Of a DNA stretch of 64,000 bases, positions 32,439 through 44,346 are shown piece by piece. Origin of the DNA: Areca catechu (taxonomy: Eukaryota > Streptophyta > Magnoliopsida > Arecales > Arecaceae); contig CM038050.1 in assembly GCA_021397845.1 (NCBI GenBank), forward strand, positions 146,009,980-146,073,979, given 5' to 3'. The notes beneath the pieces are model-generated. The model saw only the letters and a program-made list of their open reading frames with translations, did no database searches and had not been told where the DNA came from. Position 1 is the first letter of the stretch. Every line of letters begins with the position of its first letter. Both the position numbers and the translations under genes were made by a program.

Positions 32439-33345
32439 TTATGAAGGAGGTGGGTGATATGAAACTCCTGATCTAGTGCTCATGCAAGACTCGATCAGAC
32501 CACTATAGCTGACTAGACCTAGAGTCCAAACTAGATGCTCAATCAGGGTGGCAAACTAGCCTATAGTAATCCTGTACTCAGCCAGGCAGGTGTAAGGGGA
32601 GTGTTAGGTCCCTGATTGCCAATCCTAGGAACCAATCAGAGATTGGCCAGGTAGGCGGACCAGCACACAAGCCCTTCGGGATTGAATCCCTAAACCACCG
32701 TTCTAGACACTGAGCACAAGGCACACACAGGTTAACTTGACACAGTGATCTAACACTAGCCCGGACCCGACTAGTTGGTGTCCCTAGCCCACTAGGGCAA
32801 ATTAAGTCTAGTTAATTTTAGGTTAAGGCTTGGGACCGAATGCAAGGGATGTGGTTTTGGGCTAAGGAGAGGTGATCAAATCCTCCCCCCATCTGATATA
32901 GCACGAGTGCCCTTAAAAGTAAATTATGCAATGATGGCAGGCAGATGAGGATGCAAATTAGGGTTTAGATATTTTTGGTATTTTTGGAGAATATGTAATT
33001 TTTTTTTGGTATTTTTTAAATAAAAGAAAACTTACAAATAATGGCCTAATATGCAAGAAATATACTAAAATTAAAAGATATGCAAAAGATGCTAAACAAA
33101 ACCCTAAAACTTCCAAACTTGTCTTGCTGAAAAAAAACAGAGCTGAAAATTTGCATGCTGTATTTCAACTTACAGAAAATTCACAGGCCATAATAAAATC
33201 TCCGAAAATTCTTAAAATTACTGTGAATTATGATGAGACCAACAAAATGAATTTCAGAATTTTTAGAGTTTTTGTCAGGAAGAAATAATTAAAATAACAG
33301 AGTATATATGGACTAAAAAATTGCAGAAAACAAGCCCTAATCTAA
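32439..33345 (-). other. Element B leader between primer site and gag
   Basis: About 900 bp without a coding frame; AT-rich from 32930 on. Resembles the longer repeat-containing leader of element A. Confidence 0.6.
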
Positions 33346-33357
33346 GCTCTGATACCA
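33346..33357 (-). other. Primer binding site of element B
   Basis: TGGTATCAGAGC on -, two bases from the right LTR. Confidence 0.92.
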
Positions 33358-33359
33358 AG

Positions 33360-34800
33360 TGATGGGTGACTAATATGCATGCAATTTTTTTTGTATGTTT
33401 TATATGTGGGGTTGAGTGATTAATTCTCGAATTTCATATTAAAATAAGTTTTAGGAAATTTTATATGAATTTTAGAAGATCAGCATGCAGATTAGGACCT
33501 AGAAAAGTAGAAAAGAAGGATCGCCGGGGCTGAGAAGCCTCGGTTAGGGCAAGTTCTCCTACAATAAAACTACTGGAAGTAGAGGGGGTGTACCTGAAAA
33601 TGTCTGTGAAGATTGCAGCAAAAGGGTCTCTCGTTTCTCGACGGATGCGGCCTGGAAAACCGAGCCAAAGACCCGCGGATACCCGGCTTTCTGCTCGGTG
33701 ATCCGATTGAGGCTTTGCTAGAGTCGTTGGATTCGTAGGAACTCGGGGACCTATAAACGACCTGTCAGGGGTTAGAAAAATCACAAAGGAACAAGAAAAC
33801 AAAGGAAAAATAGCAAGAGAAGGCTTCTTTTGGAGTGGGCATCCAGGGATCTGAGATGCTTGTTGGCAGTAGGAAGATGATTGCAGCACTGGGAAGGAAA
33901 AACTCTCGCAAACCCCTTTATGCACAGAGCAGGGTATCACACAACTCAATAGAAGAACTCAAGGTTTTCATTCATTAAAAATTCTTCCTTCATACAAGAG
34001 GCTAAGGTCCCTTAAATAGACCCTTAACCTTGGGCTCCAAGTAAGGGCACATTAGTCTTTACATGAGAATCCTTTTCCCTCTCAAACCCTAGCTAGAAAA
34101 TAAGGAAACATTAGGTAGAAAAAATCCCTAAAATTTCTCTTGACTTGGCCAACACTCCAAGGACACCTAGGGGGACGTGTTGGGCTTCTAAGAGAAGCAA
34201 GGGGCCGGCCCAAAGGGGCCCGGGTGCATGGGTTTGGGCCTCTGGAAGCTGGGGTGGCCTGGTAGCCAGGTAGCAGGAATATTCCCTGGTATCTTGCTTC
34301 TTAGGGGCTTGGGCTTGGCGCCTGGGCTTGATTTCTTTGGGCTAGGATGCAGATGGACCTCTAAAATCATGGATGCCTTGGTCTATGAATATATTTTGGC
34401 ATCTGGAAGGAAATCTGGGCATCTGGAGGGCATCTGCAAGGAATCAGGGTTTCTGATTTTCCTCCTGGGTTCTTCAAATCTTCAAGCTGGGTTGGACTTG
34501 GGCTAAACTTCCATGTCTTCAATCTGATTGGACTTGGTCTTTACTTGTATGATGTGGTCTTGAGTCTTCAATATGGTTGAATAGGACTCAAAAAAATAAA
34601 ATTAGCTCGACATGAGCTAACTAACACTGGACTGAACTAGCTTATCATGAGCTGACTAGTACAGAACTGAAACTCAAAATCAATTAAAATGGACTTAGAT
34701 AGTCTAAGCCCTTATTACAGATGGACTCATAAATTATTGATCAATTCATAGAGGGTTGAAAAGCCTCTATCTTATTCTGGTGCCTTTGGTGTCCCCACCA
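33360..34800 (-). repeat. Element B 5' LTR (right)
   Basis: On + starts TGATGGGTGACTAATATGC and ends GTCCCCACCA. Very similar to the left copy by eye. Confidence 0.92.
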
Positions 34801-34805
34801 AGTAG

Positions 34806-34975
34806 GCTCACTGGGTATCATTGCTGGCTCTCTATAATCAACTAAGTCTGAGATATTAAAGGTTGAGCTTAATGCCTAATTAGGTGGTAACTTAAGCATT
34901 AGGTCCAACTTTCTTTATCACTTTGAAGGGTCCAGCTCCATAAGTATGGAACCTAATTATTACACAATTTCCCTA
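34806..34975 (-). pseudogene. Element A integrase C-terminal remnant
   Basis: On -, YGAGPFKVIKKVGPNA precedes stops and frameshifts. It is the counterpart of the AGPFKVIEKVGSNA block in element B and lies directly beyond the B insertion, as expected if A was once continuous here. Confidence 0.75.
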
Positions 34976-35335
34976 GCGAACTCTTGGACTCTTTCGGGAA
35001 TTAACCATGTTGTTTATAAATACATTGCTTACATTAATCTTATGATTAATTCCTTATGTAGATCTCTAATCATGCAGTACAAATGACGCAGACTAACATC
35101 TCATGCAAGCAAATGACTCATACCAACATGTAGGCAAGTGACTCATACCACTACCTAATGGACTACAGACTCGACTAAACCCTAAACTATAACTGGGTTT
35201 GACCCTTGGTCAGGTGGGTGACATGTAAATGAGAATGGTGCATGGACTCATACTAAATGCCATAGGATTTTCCAGAAGTAAGATGCAAACCTAACATGCG
35301 CAATGAATGTATGCAATATACTCTACAAAATGCAA

Positions 35336-36510
35336 TTAAATGGTTAGAGAAACATAAGAAGCTTCAAGAAAGGGTAGAAAATAAGAGGTGGATTCAGGAT
35401 TAGGTTGGTAGGGCAGGAAATAAGGAGAGGGTTCAGGGTTGATCGGATAAAGTAGGATATAAGAAGAGGTTTCAGGGATCAGTCCTAGACTAATGAGGTT
35501 GACCTTACATGTTTGATGTACATCTACAGGGTCTGCCTTATAATAGAATGGGTCATTAATTTCAGGGTTGTGATCTTCAATAAGAACTACATGAGGGGAT
35601 TCATCCTGAGGGTACTGGATTAAATAAGCCAAGTCCATACTAATTTCCTTTGGTTCTTGAATTTCAGGACTAGGTTCTACAATTGGGCTCTCTTCTAAAG
35701 TCTCCTTAGGTAGAGTTGTAGTAGTAGGATCGTGGTTCTCTTCCTCTAACTGTTCTTTCACTATAGCTTTAGTTTGGATGTGGTCAGGGTCAGCTAACTC
35801 TAAGTTAGCTTCAGTCTGGGTATAGTCAGGGTCAACTAATTCTGGGTCAGCCATATATATCTCCTTTTTTTCTCATACTCATCCACTAAGTTCACTTTAG
35901 CTTCATACACTTCCACTTCAATGTCATCCTTGTGAACCAATGGGGTGGTAGGAGGGGGTCGGTCTGCTAAGGAAAGATTGATTAGTGTCTGGGGTAGCAA
36001 GGGTGGGTCGACTAAGGGGTACCTGACTAATACTTAGCTTGCACTCAAGGATGGTAGGGGTGGGTCGACTAAGGGGATGTGGACTAATACTAGGCTCATA
36101 TCTAGGGGTTATGGGTTTCTTGGGCTCATAGGACATGGGCTCAGATCTATGGGTTATGCATTCCTTGGGCTTATAGGACATGGGCTCAGATTTATGGGTT
36201 ATAGATTTCTTGGGCTCATAGGACATGGGTACATAGGATCTGGGTTCAAAGGATCTGGGTGCATAGGATCGGGATTCATAGGATCTAAGTTCATAGGTTT
36301 TGGGTTCATAGATTCTGGGTTCATAGGGTTTGGATTCATTGGATTTGAGTTCATAGGATCTGGGTAGGTACTTTTTCCTAAGTTTGCTTTTCATGGCTCT
36401 CTAAGTAGTTATGGGCATTTCTCCTTCTAGTCTAGTCATTCTCTCAAACTTATCCCAGTATATCCTAGCCTAGCGAACTAACTGAAATTTAGCAAACTTG
36501 AATTGGCTTC
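35336..36510 (-). pseudogene. gag: Element A gag-like gene, C-terminal part
   Basis: On -, a run of degenerate SYEPRSYE repeats (36394-36080) is followed by SRPTPTI repeats, then by a region homologous to element B: ADPDHIQTKAIVKEQLEEEN, PKETLEESPIVEPSPEIQEP and SLGLIPETSSYILLYP. It ends at 35336. A frame change lies near 35880-35930. Copia 3 separates it from its N-terminal part at 48184-48688. Confidence 0.75.
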
Positions 36511-36515
36511 CTTCA

Positions 36516-38736
36516 TGTTGGTTTTTTTCTAGGAACAAAAAATTGCAATCGAACATGCATCAACAGCCTATCACAGCGGAAGCAGATATAAAAATAATTT
36601 ATATCTAATCATGCAATTCATAAATAAATTTAATTTATTTAACATAAATTCCTAACATGCTGCAACATATGAGAAAAATATCATATCTGAAATAAAAATT
36701 ATTTTAGGCATAAAATACTTACCTGGATCGCTATCCGGGATTGCTCTGAAAAGTATGCAAATCTGCTATTGAAAAGCCGGGATTCTGTCGGAGCCGTGCA
36801 ATCGCTCGGCCTCTGCTGGTATCCATATAAAACTCTTGCAACTGAGTCATAGAGGGCACCGGACTGCTGATCCTTGCAGCCCTCTCCTCTTTCAGCAAAT
36901 CGCTCGCTTCAAAAGCTGTGCCGATCCGAATCTGGACTGGTTTTCTGCTTCTATCTTGCAAATCGGACTATGTAAGATCTTGGACCCTTTCCTCTCTTCT
37001 TCATCTTGTAGAATCACTCTCTATATCTCTCAGAAAGAAGAAGGAAACAAATAAAAAGGGAGAAAAGGACTTGGCACCAGGAGAGAGAACCTTAGGTGAA
37101 AATGCCCCAAAAGAGAAGCTCACGACCAAAAGGGGATTTTTCACGATGAAAGAAAAATTCTTCATGCCAATTGTTCTCCCTTGGTCAGCCACCATTCTTC
37201 CTATTTAAATTTAATTTCTCCCATCCTAATAAAACAAAACACCAGTGTTTCATTTTATCTGGCTAGGATTTAAGAGGAGTGGAAGAGGACTCTTCCCTCT
37301 TCCCTCTCTTTATATTTATCACGCCAAACTCTTGGACCCAACTTTTATTCAAGCCTCCTCTCTTTTGTCGCCCAAACACAAGGGGCCCACTAGGTAGGCA
37401 CGTGGAGGGAGGGGGAGACATGGAGAGAGAGTCCCAGTCTAACTAGACTCTAGGTCTTGGTCCAAACGAAGTGATTTTACAATCAAACTGAAGCCGATTT
37501 TAAATCTGATCGAACCATTTTGAAGCAGACATTGACCCGAATCAATTAGGATTAACTAATTGAGTCTAACTCAATTAAATCAAATCTAATTTAAATTAAT
37601 TAACAATTAATCCATAATCAATTAATTGTAACATTTACAATTAGGTCAAATATTAATTGTAACACTTACAATTAGGTCCAAAATGATTTGCTGATTGATT
37701 ACTTGAGCTCCTAATGTGTGTGGCCCCTTAGGTCCTATCCTGTCTAGTAATGAGACATGCTATAATCTTTATTATACATCATCGAAACTTCTTTCGATGG
37801 ATTGAAACAATTTCAGGTCAACCCTAATTAGGATCATCGATCCGAGAATAATCCTAATGGGCTCTCATAATCCACCAGTGACACCTAGCAATATGTAGAG
37901 ACAACCCAGCAGAATAAGATTGGAACCCCAAGGTATAGTTACCATATGATTCGATCTTCTATCAAAATCCTGACATAATGTTGGTTACGGATACTCATCA
38001 AATCCATCAGTCATATGCTTAACCTAATCGACTCAAGTCCAATTATGATACTAATGAAAACACATTTTCATTATCACCCTACTATAGCCATAGACTTCTG
38101 GACTTAGTCTCATTAAGCTTGCATAGGATTATACCTTACTACTAAGGCTGATAGATCCCCACAAGTGAACACCCTACTCCTATAATAAACTTAATGCAGC
38201 CAACGAATACCACAAGGTCCCGTATGGATAGGAACCATGTGATTGTGCTGTCAAACTACAGCAACCTTATTGTGAGTAGCTAAGACACTCTAGGTCAAGG
38301 AACTATTCATATAACTACAGCATTAGGAAGTTATTGATGAGTGAGTAGCCATCCATATAACTTCCTATACTTGGTCACGCTTAGTACTATTGATCACTAT
38401 CAACTACCTGCACTCTTATCCCAGTGTCACCACACTATAGATCAGAGACTCATCTATCCAAAAGAGAAGTGATTTGTGCACTGATTTTAATGGATCAATC
38501 ACCGTCCTCATGAAATTCCAATAATCGGGAGATTTTAGGAGTTAATCTATAAAGACACATACCTTAGATTCTCAACTCTTGAGAATATGTGTCATTGTCT
38601 ATTAACTCAATGGACGATTCATAATAATATGAATGAAACTAATGCCTTTTAATTGATAAGGAAAATTAAGTATAAGGTTCATGCCCTAAATTAAAATGTG
38701 TCAAGTCAACATGGCTTTCAGGGCATACATCTAACA
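36516..38736 (-). repeat. Copia 3 3' LTR (left)
   Basis: On + starts TGTTGGTTTTTTTC and ends CATCTAACA. No coding content. Confidence 0.92.
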
Positions 38737-38764
38737 ATCTCCCACTTGCACTAAAGCCAATTGG

Positions 38765-39000
38765 CTACATATCTAAGTCCCATTTCTCAAAGTGGACTTC
38801 AACCTTCTGATGGCCCAGAGTCTTAGTCAGTGGGTCTGCCACGTTGTCCGTGGAGTCTACTCTTCGCACCTTAATATATTTCTTCTCGAGATAGTCGCTT
38901 ATGATATGAAAACGCCGCTCAATATGCTTGGACTTTTGGTGAGACCTGGGCTCCTTAGCAAGAGCTATTGCACCATTATTGTCACAATATATGGGGATGG
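38765..39000 (-). pseudogene. pol: Copia 3 RNase H, C-terminal part
   Basis: On -, AIPIYCDNNGAIALAKEPRSH, KSKHIERRFH and VRRVDSTDNVADPLTK end at TAG 38765. This is the distal part of RNase H; the proximal part lies across the solo LTR at 40673-41095. Confidence 0.85.
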
Positions 39001-39837
39001 CATCATGATGCGGAACTATATATGCATGCAATTATTTTTTTATATTTTTAATATTAAGTTATAAGTTTTAATCCCGAAGATCATAACAAGTATCGATGTA
39101 AAGAGTTCTATATGAAAATAAGAAACTAAGGGCATGCATAACAGGACCTAAAAAGCAAAGGAAAGAGGACCGTCGAGGCTGAGAAATCTTGATTGGGCTA
39201 GTTCACCTACAATAGGGCTATTGGTAGCAGCAGGGGTGTACCTGGCAATAGTTGAAGCACCTGGTGCAGATCGAATGCGAAGAGATCGCTCTCACTCTAT
39301 ATGCGGCCGGGAAAATCAAGCCAGAGACCCGCGGATACCCGACTTTCTACTTGGTGATCTGATTGCAGCTCGGCTAGAGTCGTTGGATTCGTTAGAGTTG
39401 AGGGACCAGCAAACATCCATTCTAGGGTTAGAAAACAAGGCACAGATGGAAAGTAAATTAAAAAATCAGCGAAGGGAAGATGGGATTTGAGGTGGGTGGC
39501 TAGGGCTTAGAGATGCAGGTGGAGGTTGGAAGCAGTCGCAAGACACCAGGAAGAGGAAGGGCTTCACAGGCGGAGATGAGGCATCGGGAGCGGAGATCTC
39601 ATGGGCACTAGCATGGAAGCGATGCTGGCGGCACATGGCGGCGGCGTGGACATGAGCCAGTGGACGATAGTGGCTAGCAGGGATGGACGATGATAGTGAG
39701 GGAAGATCAGAGGAGATGGCTCGATGGGGGTAGGATCTGTTATGGAGGCTGCGGAAGCTTTGGATGAACAGGGAGGCTGTGGAAGCTTTGGATGAACTGG
39801 TCTGGCATGGAGGATGAAGCATATCCTAATATTCCGT

Positions 39838-39849
39838 GCTCTGATACCA
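39838..39849 (-). other. Primer-site-like word inside solo LTR
   Basis: TGGTATCAGAGC on -, three bases from a second TGATGCGGGAC start at 39853. It mimics a PBS-LTR junction in the middle of the LTR. Confidence 0.55.
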
Positions 39850-39947
39850 AATTGATGCGGGACAGATATCAGGGACGGATCGTTGGCGAGCGTAGAAGTC
39901 ACCAAAGATTAGAATTTGCAAGGAAGAAGAAAGAAGAGATAACTGGC

Positions 39948-40211
39948 ATTCACACAGATTCTCCAAGAAGGACAAGCACACAGCAAAGAGCTCACACAGA
40001 TGCCCTAGGGATCATATAGATACCCTGAAAAGAATGAGAAGGGATCACACAGATACTCTGAGCTCACACAGATGCCCAAATTAGGGATCACACAGAAATC
40101 CTGAGAAGAAGGGGAAGGGATCACACAGATACCTTGGGCTCATACAAATGTCCAAATCAGGGATCACATAGAAACCTTGGGATCACACAGATCCTTCACA
40201 CAGAACTCAAG
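39948..40211 (-). repeat. Degenerate cacacagat repeat
   Basis: The word tcacacagat and close variants recur about eleven times at irregular spacing, often as gggatcacacagat or gagctcacacagatgcc. It lies between the PBS-like word and the TATA box. Confidence 0.75.
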
Positions 40212-40672
40212 AAAAATTTTTTTATTCATCCATGGTTATTCTTCATACATGAAAGGGGTCCTTTTATAATTGACCCTAGCCCTTGGATTACATACAAATA
40301 AGAGAAAAGAGGGGAGGCACCACATTATTTCCTTATAGGTGGAATGAAACATGGAAAGGATCAAGGGATGGCGCCACCTATCTTCCATAAAGGGTTGGGC
40401 AGTACAAGAAAAAAATTTCATGAATCAAGAATAAGAGGGAGGGTGCCCATATGCTGCTTGGTCTACCTGGATGCCATATGAGTTTCTTCCATCTTCTTTT
40501 AGGTGGTCCACAACTTCTATATGGGGTGCTGATCTACTTCCTTTTGGGCTTGAATGATGTCACAAAGATCTTGGGTACCTAACAGGATGGATGATGCCTG
40601 TTGTGATTGGGACTTCACGTGGCTACTGAGGTGGCTGGGCTCTCGGGTCCCCATCACATCAGATGGCATCAC

Positions 40673-42024
40673 TCCAAGCTCCGCAACAAACTTTTTCTAC
40701 CAGAAGGCTTCTTTTGCAGCTTCAGAGACAGCGATGTACTCTACTTCCATTGTTGAATCTGCAATGATGGGCTGCTCGAAACTTTTCCAACTAGTTGCCC
40801 CACCATTACACAAAAACATAGATCCTGATATAGACTTTCTATTATCAGGATCGGATATAAAGTCTGAGTCTGTATATCCCTTTATTCCTAATTCTGAACT
40901 CCCACCGAAGACTAAGAACAAATCTTTAATCCTTCTCAAGTACTTAAGAATGTTCTTCACAGCTATCCAGTGTTCTTCACCTGGATTCAACTGATATCTG
41001 CTCGTGATACTCACAGCAAGAGCTATATCAAGTCGAGTACACAACATGACATACATAAGGCTTCCAATTGCCGAAGCATATAGAATCTTGCTCATGCGTC
41101 GAGTCTCTTCGGGTGTGTTGGGATATATTTTCTTGGAGAGATTAATGCCATGCCGAATAGGTAATAATCATCTTTTAGAGTTCTCCATGCTGAACCTTTT
41201 CAGCACTCCTCTATGTACAATTTTTGTGAGAGGCCAAGCATCCGATTAGATCTATCTCTATAAACCTTAATCCCCAAAATATAAGATGCTTCACCTAAGT
41301 CTTTCATAGAAAATTTCTTAGATAACCAATTTTTGACCGAGTTCCCTATAAGGAGGATGTCATCCATGTACAATATAAGGAATGTCACTGCCCTCCCACT
41401 GGCCTTCCTATAAATACATGGCTCATCCTCATTTTTGATAAAATCAAACAATTTGATTGCATCATCAAAATAAGTATTCCAACTCTGAGAAGCTTGCTTC
41501 AATCCGTAGATTGATCTATACAGCTTGCAGACCTTATGATCTTCATCATTTGAAGTGAAACCCAAAAGCTGCTCCATATAGATATCTTCCTCAAGATATC
41601 CATTCAGGAATGCAGTTTTCACATCCATCTACCATATCTTATAATCATGATATGCTGCAATTGCAAACAATGTATGGATGGATTTCAGCATAGCTACTGA
41701 TGAAAAGGTATCATGATAGTCAATGCCATCATGTTGACTATACCCTTTCGTCACCAACCTAGCTTTAAAGGTCTCTACCTTGCCATCTGTACCTATTTTC
41801 TTTTTGTAGATCCATTTACAACCAATAGGTACGATACCCTCTAGTGAAACCACTAAGGACCAAACTTGGTTAGAGTGCATTGAATCAATTTCTGACTTCA
41901 TAGCATTCAACCATTTCTCGGAGTCGATGTCTGACATCGCCTTATCATAAGTCTTAGGATCAATCAATTGATCCTTATCCCCAACAAGAAACATTTTCTT
42001 TATATCCTTTATAAGCATACCCAA
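40673..42024 (-). pseudogene. pol: Copia 3 reverse transcriptase and RNase H, N-terminal part
   Basis: On -, from 42024: KWLNAMKSEIDSMHSNQVW, GCKWIYKKKIG, KARLVTKGYSQHDGIDY, then TAG at 41629 in place of a Gln codon, and MDVKTAFLNGYLEEDIYM, SIYGLKQASQSWN and the catalytic YMDDILLIGN (about 41380-41350). A frameshift lies near 41190-41100. RNase H begins near 41095 with YASAIGSLMYVML and holds YTDSDFISD and STMEVEYIAVSEA, with both acidic sites present. A TAG replaces a codon after EAFW at 40696. The frame then runs into the solo LTR. The catalytic core would otherwise be recognisable as functional. Confidence 0.9.
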
Positions 42025-42600
42025 GTACCTTTCAGGAGGTATGGAGACTCTAATAGACCTACAAGGTGGAAGAGCATTTACGTGTATTGGTTGATTAGGT
42101 TCAATCTGATCTCCAACTGGCTGCTCTTTAGAGACTTTCTCATCGAGCTCAATTAACCTCCCACTACCACCTTCCTGAATAAACTATTTTTCAAGAAATG
42201 TGGCATGTCTGCTTACAATCACATTATGATCTTCTGGAAGGTAAAGGTAATATCCTAAAGTTTCTTTAGGATATCCTATAAACCGAGCTTTCACATATCT
42301 AGATTCTAACTTGTCCGCCATTAGTCTTTTGACATAGGCTGGACATCCCCAAATCTTGAAATGAGCAAGACTTGGTTTCTTACCATGCCAAATCTCATAT
42401 TATATGGTAGGAACAGATTTAGATGGAATCATGTTTAGAATATAAATTAAAGTTTGTAGGGCATCTTCCCAAAGAAATAAAGGTAAGTCAGTGAAGCTCG
42501 TCTGGATCGGACCATATCTAATAATATCCTATTTCTCCTCTCAGACATCCCGTTGAGCTGAGGCGTATCAGGTGGAGTCCATTATGAGACTATGCCATTG
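42025..42600 (-). pseudogene. pol: Copia 3 integrase C-terminal region, decayed
   Basis: On -, the third catalytic acid appears in NGMSERRNRILLDMV (about 42560-42510). After that many stops interrupt text such as KTPYEL-like and GYPKET-like blocks. No continuous frame. Confidence 0.7.
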
Positions 42601-42603
42601 TAC

Positions 42604-43540
42604 TTAAGATAACCAAAAAAATTCCCTACTAAGGTATTCTCCTCTTTGATCTGATTGAAGAACCTTAAGGGTTTTACCTGTTTGTTTTTCTACCTCATGT
42701 ATGAATTCCTTGAACTTTTCAAAAGCTTCAGATTTGTGTCTCATAAGAAACACATAACCATACTGTGAACAATCATCATTAAAGGTTATGAAGTTGTAAA
42801 AACCACCCCTAGATTGCACATCAAATGGACCACACACATCAGTGTGTACTAGGTCAAGTAATTCTGTGGCCCTTTCCCCATGTCCTACAAAAGGTAACTT
42901 GGTCATTTTTTCTTGAAGACATGACTCACAAGGTGGGTATGATTCAGAATTAACTGAATCTAGGGTCCCATCCCTTTCCAGTTTGTTTATTCTGTCCTCA
43001 CCTATATGATCAAGCTTTAGGTGCCACATGTATTTTTTATTTAGGTCATCTCTAGGACGTTTATGTCCTATGGCATTCACTTTAATTTTTTTGTTAATAT
43101 TTAAAGATGCATCGGCATGCAAATGATAGAGACTGTCAATTAAAATAGCTTTTGCAACTAATTTATTTTTCAAATAAATACTACAAAAGTCTTTATTAAA
43201 TATAAATTCAAATCATTCTTATGCTAGCACAGAGATAGAAATCAAATTTCTACTAGCTCTAGGCATAAAATAACAGTCACTAAGTACTAATCTAAATCCT
43301 AAAGGTAACACAAGAGAATATGATCCAATAGCTTGAGCAGCAACTTTTGCTCTATTTTCAACATGTAGGACCATCTCACCTTCTCTCAGCATTCTACTTC
43401 TTTCCAGGCCCTGCATTGAAATACATATATGAGCACTAGAGCCAGAGTCTAAAATCCAACTGGAAGTAGATGAAACAGTTAGGTTAGATTCAATAACAAG
43501 TATAGGCTTACCTTAAGAAGGTGCATCCTCCTTCTATTTC
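42604..43540 (-). pseudogene. pol: Copia 3 protease and integrase core
   Basis: On -, the protease motif WILDSGSSAHIC lies near 43465-43430, with a frame to 43219 (LILSDCYFMP-type text). The integrase zinc finger (WHLKLDHIGEDRI, then CESCLQEKM) and core residues in VHTDVCGPF (about 42865) and LQSDQRGEY (about 42640) follow, to a stop at 42604. This part frees Gag and Pol proteins and integrates DNA. Stops lie between the protease and integrase frames near 43215 and 43205. Confidence 0.85.
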
Positions 43541-43544
43541 TTTA

Positions 43545-44346
43545 GGCTTTCCAGGTAGAGAGGACAATTCCTTTTCTAGTGGCCATCTATATTGCAGTGG
43601 AAACATTTTCTTTTGCTAACCTTGGCTTTCTTGGGAGTGTCATTCTTTTTCTGTTTGCTTTCCTTCTTCTGCTTCTTTGCAGGTTTCTTCTTCTTCCAAT
43701 TAGACTTTCTTTTGAAGGAAGACTGCTCCACAAAGAAAATAGAGCCCCTTGAACTTTTCAGGGTCCCCTCATTGCTTACTAGCATGTTCAATAATTCAGG
43801 CAAAGTGTAATACAACTTGTTCATATTATAGTTCATTACAAACTGAGCATATGAACTAGTCAAGGACTAGAGGACCAAATATGCCTGTAGCTCCTTATGA
43901 ATCGGAATACCCAGCTTCTCAAGCTGTTCGATTCCTTGATCATTATCAAACAATGATCGTGCATTGACTGCCCTTCATGCATCTTGTTGTTGAAAGCCTT
44001 TTCGATAATTCGAAGCATGAAATCCAACTTTGTTTACCATATAACTCTTGTAGGTAAATCAGAATTGATTTAGCAGTTGGCATTCCTTATGTTGGCTTTG
44101 CAATTTATTTGACATTGAGGCCAACATATAATACTTAACCTTATTATCATCTTCCATCCATTTCTCATATGCAGTCGTTTGACGAGCATTTGGATGGTCA
44201 GGTAAGACAGGGGGTTCCTGGTCAAGCACATAGCCCAACTTCTTAGAACTCAAAACAATTTTTATGTTTCTCAACCAATCTTTAAAATTGAGGCCTACAA
44301 GTCGGTTTGTCTCTAGAATACAGACTAAGGGATTTGAAGCAGACAT
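43545..44346 (-). pseudogene. gag: Copia 3 gag
   Basis: On -, starts at ATG 44346 (MSASNPLVCILETNRLVG). It has the Copia gag block LNFKDWLRNIKIVLSS and EKWMEDDNKVKYYMLASMSN. A broken middle part leads to YAQFVMNYNMNKLYYTLPELLNML-type text, a Lys-rich stretch, and the zinc knuckle CFHCNIDGH. A TAG at 43573 takes the position of the aromatic residue inside the knuckle, before KRNC. The fragment would package RNA. Confidence 0.87.

Larger units (their letters stand above)
28487..34800 (-). mobile_element. Element B: chromodomain Gypsy derivative nested in A
   Basis: 6314 bp, flanked by perfect agtag duplications (28482-28486, 34801-34805). LTRs are 1449 bp (28487-29935) and 1441 bp (33360-34800); a 9-bp unit (gagtcgttg) is present twice in the left and once in the right. 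The Met-tRNA primer site is on - at 33346-33357. The interior has a gag-like ORF (30603-32438), then an integrase C-terminal end and a chromodomain (about 29950-30470). The enzymatic core of pol is missing, so B needs a helper element. B is homologous to A inside, but the LTRs have diverged. Confidence 0.92.
39006..40656 (-). mobile_element. Solo LTR of a B-related family, inserted in Copia 3 RNase H
   Basis: 1651 bp flanked by catca (39001-39005, 40657-40661). On + it starts TGATGCGGAAC and ends GTCCCCATCA. Much of it is homologous to the LTR of element B (cgcggatacccg, gagtcgttggattcg, tcccttaaatagacc-like block), with about 250 bp extra in the middle. On - a TATA box TATAAAAGG lies near 40259-40268. 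No coding interior is present. Confidence 0.85.

Noticed and set aside
32245..33360. Host gene or promoter next to element B
   Set aside because: The sequence is the leader between primer site and gag; boundaries and duplication place it inside the element.
39221..39905. Open frames on both strands around 39221-39905
   Set aside because: They lie within the solo LTR, overlap each other and have no domain.
39006..40656. A complete short LTR element with two LTRs at 39006-39850 and 39853-40656
   Set aside because: The two halves are not copies of each other; both match successive parts of one element B LTR, so a solo LTR fits better.
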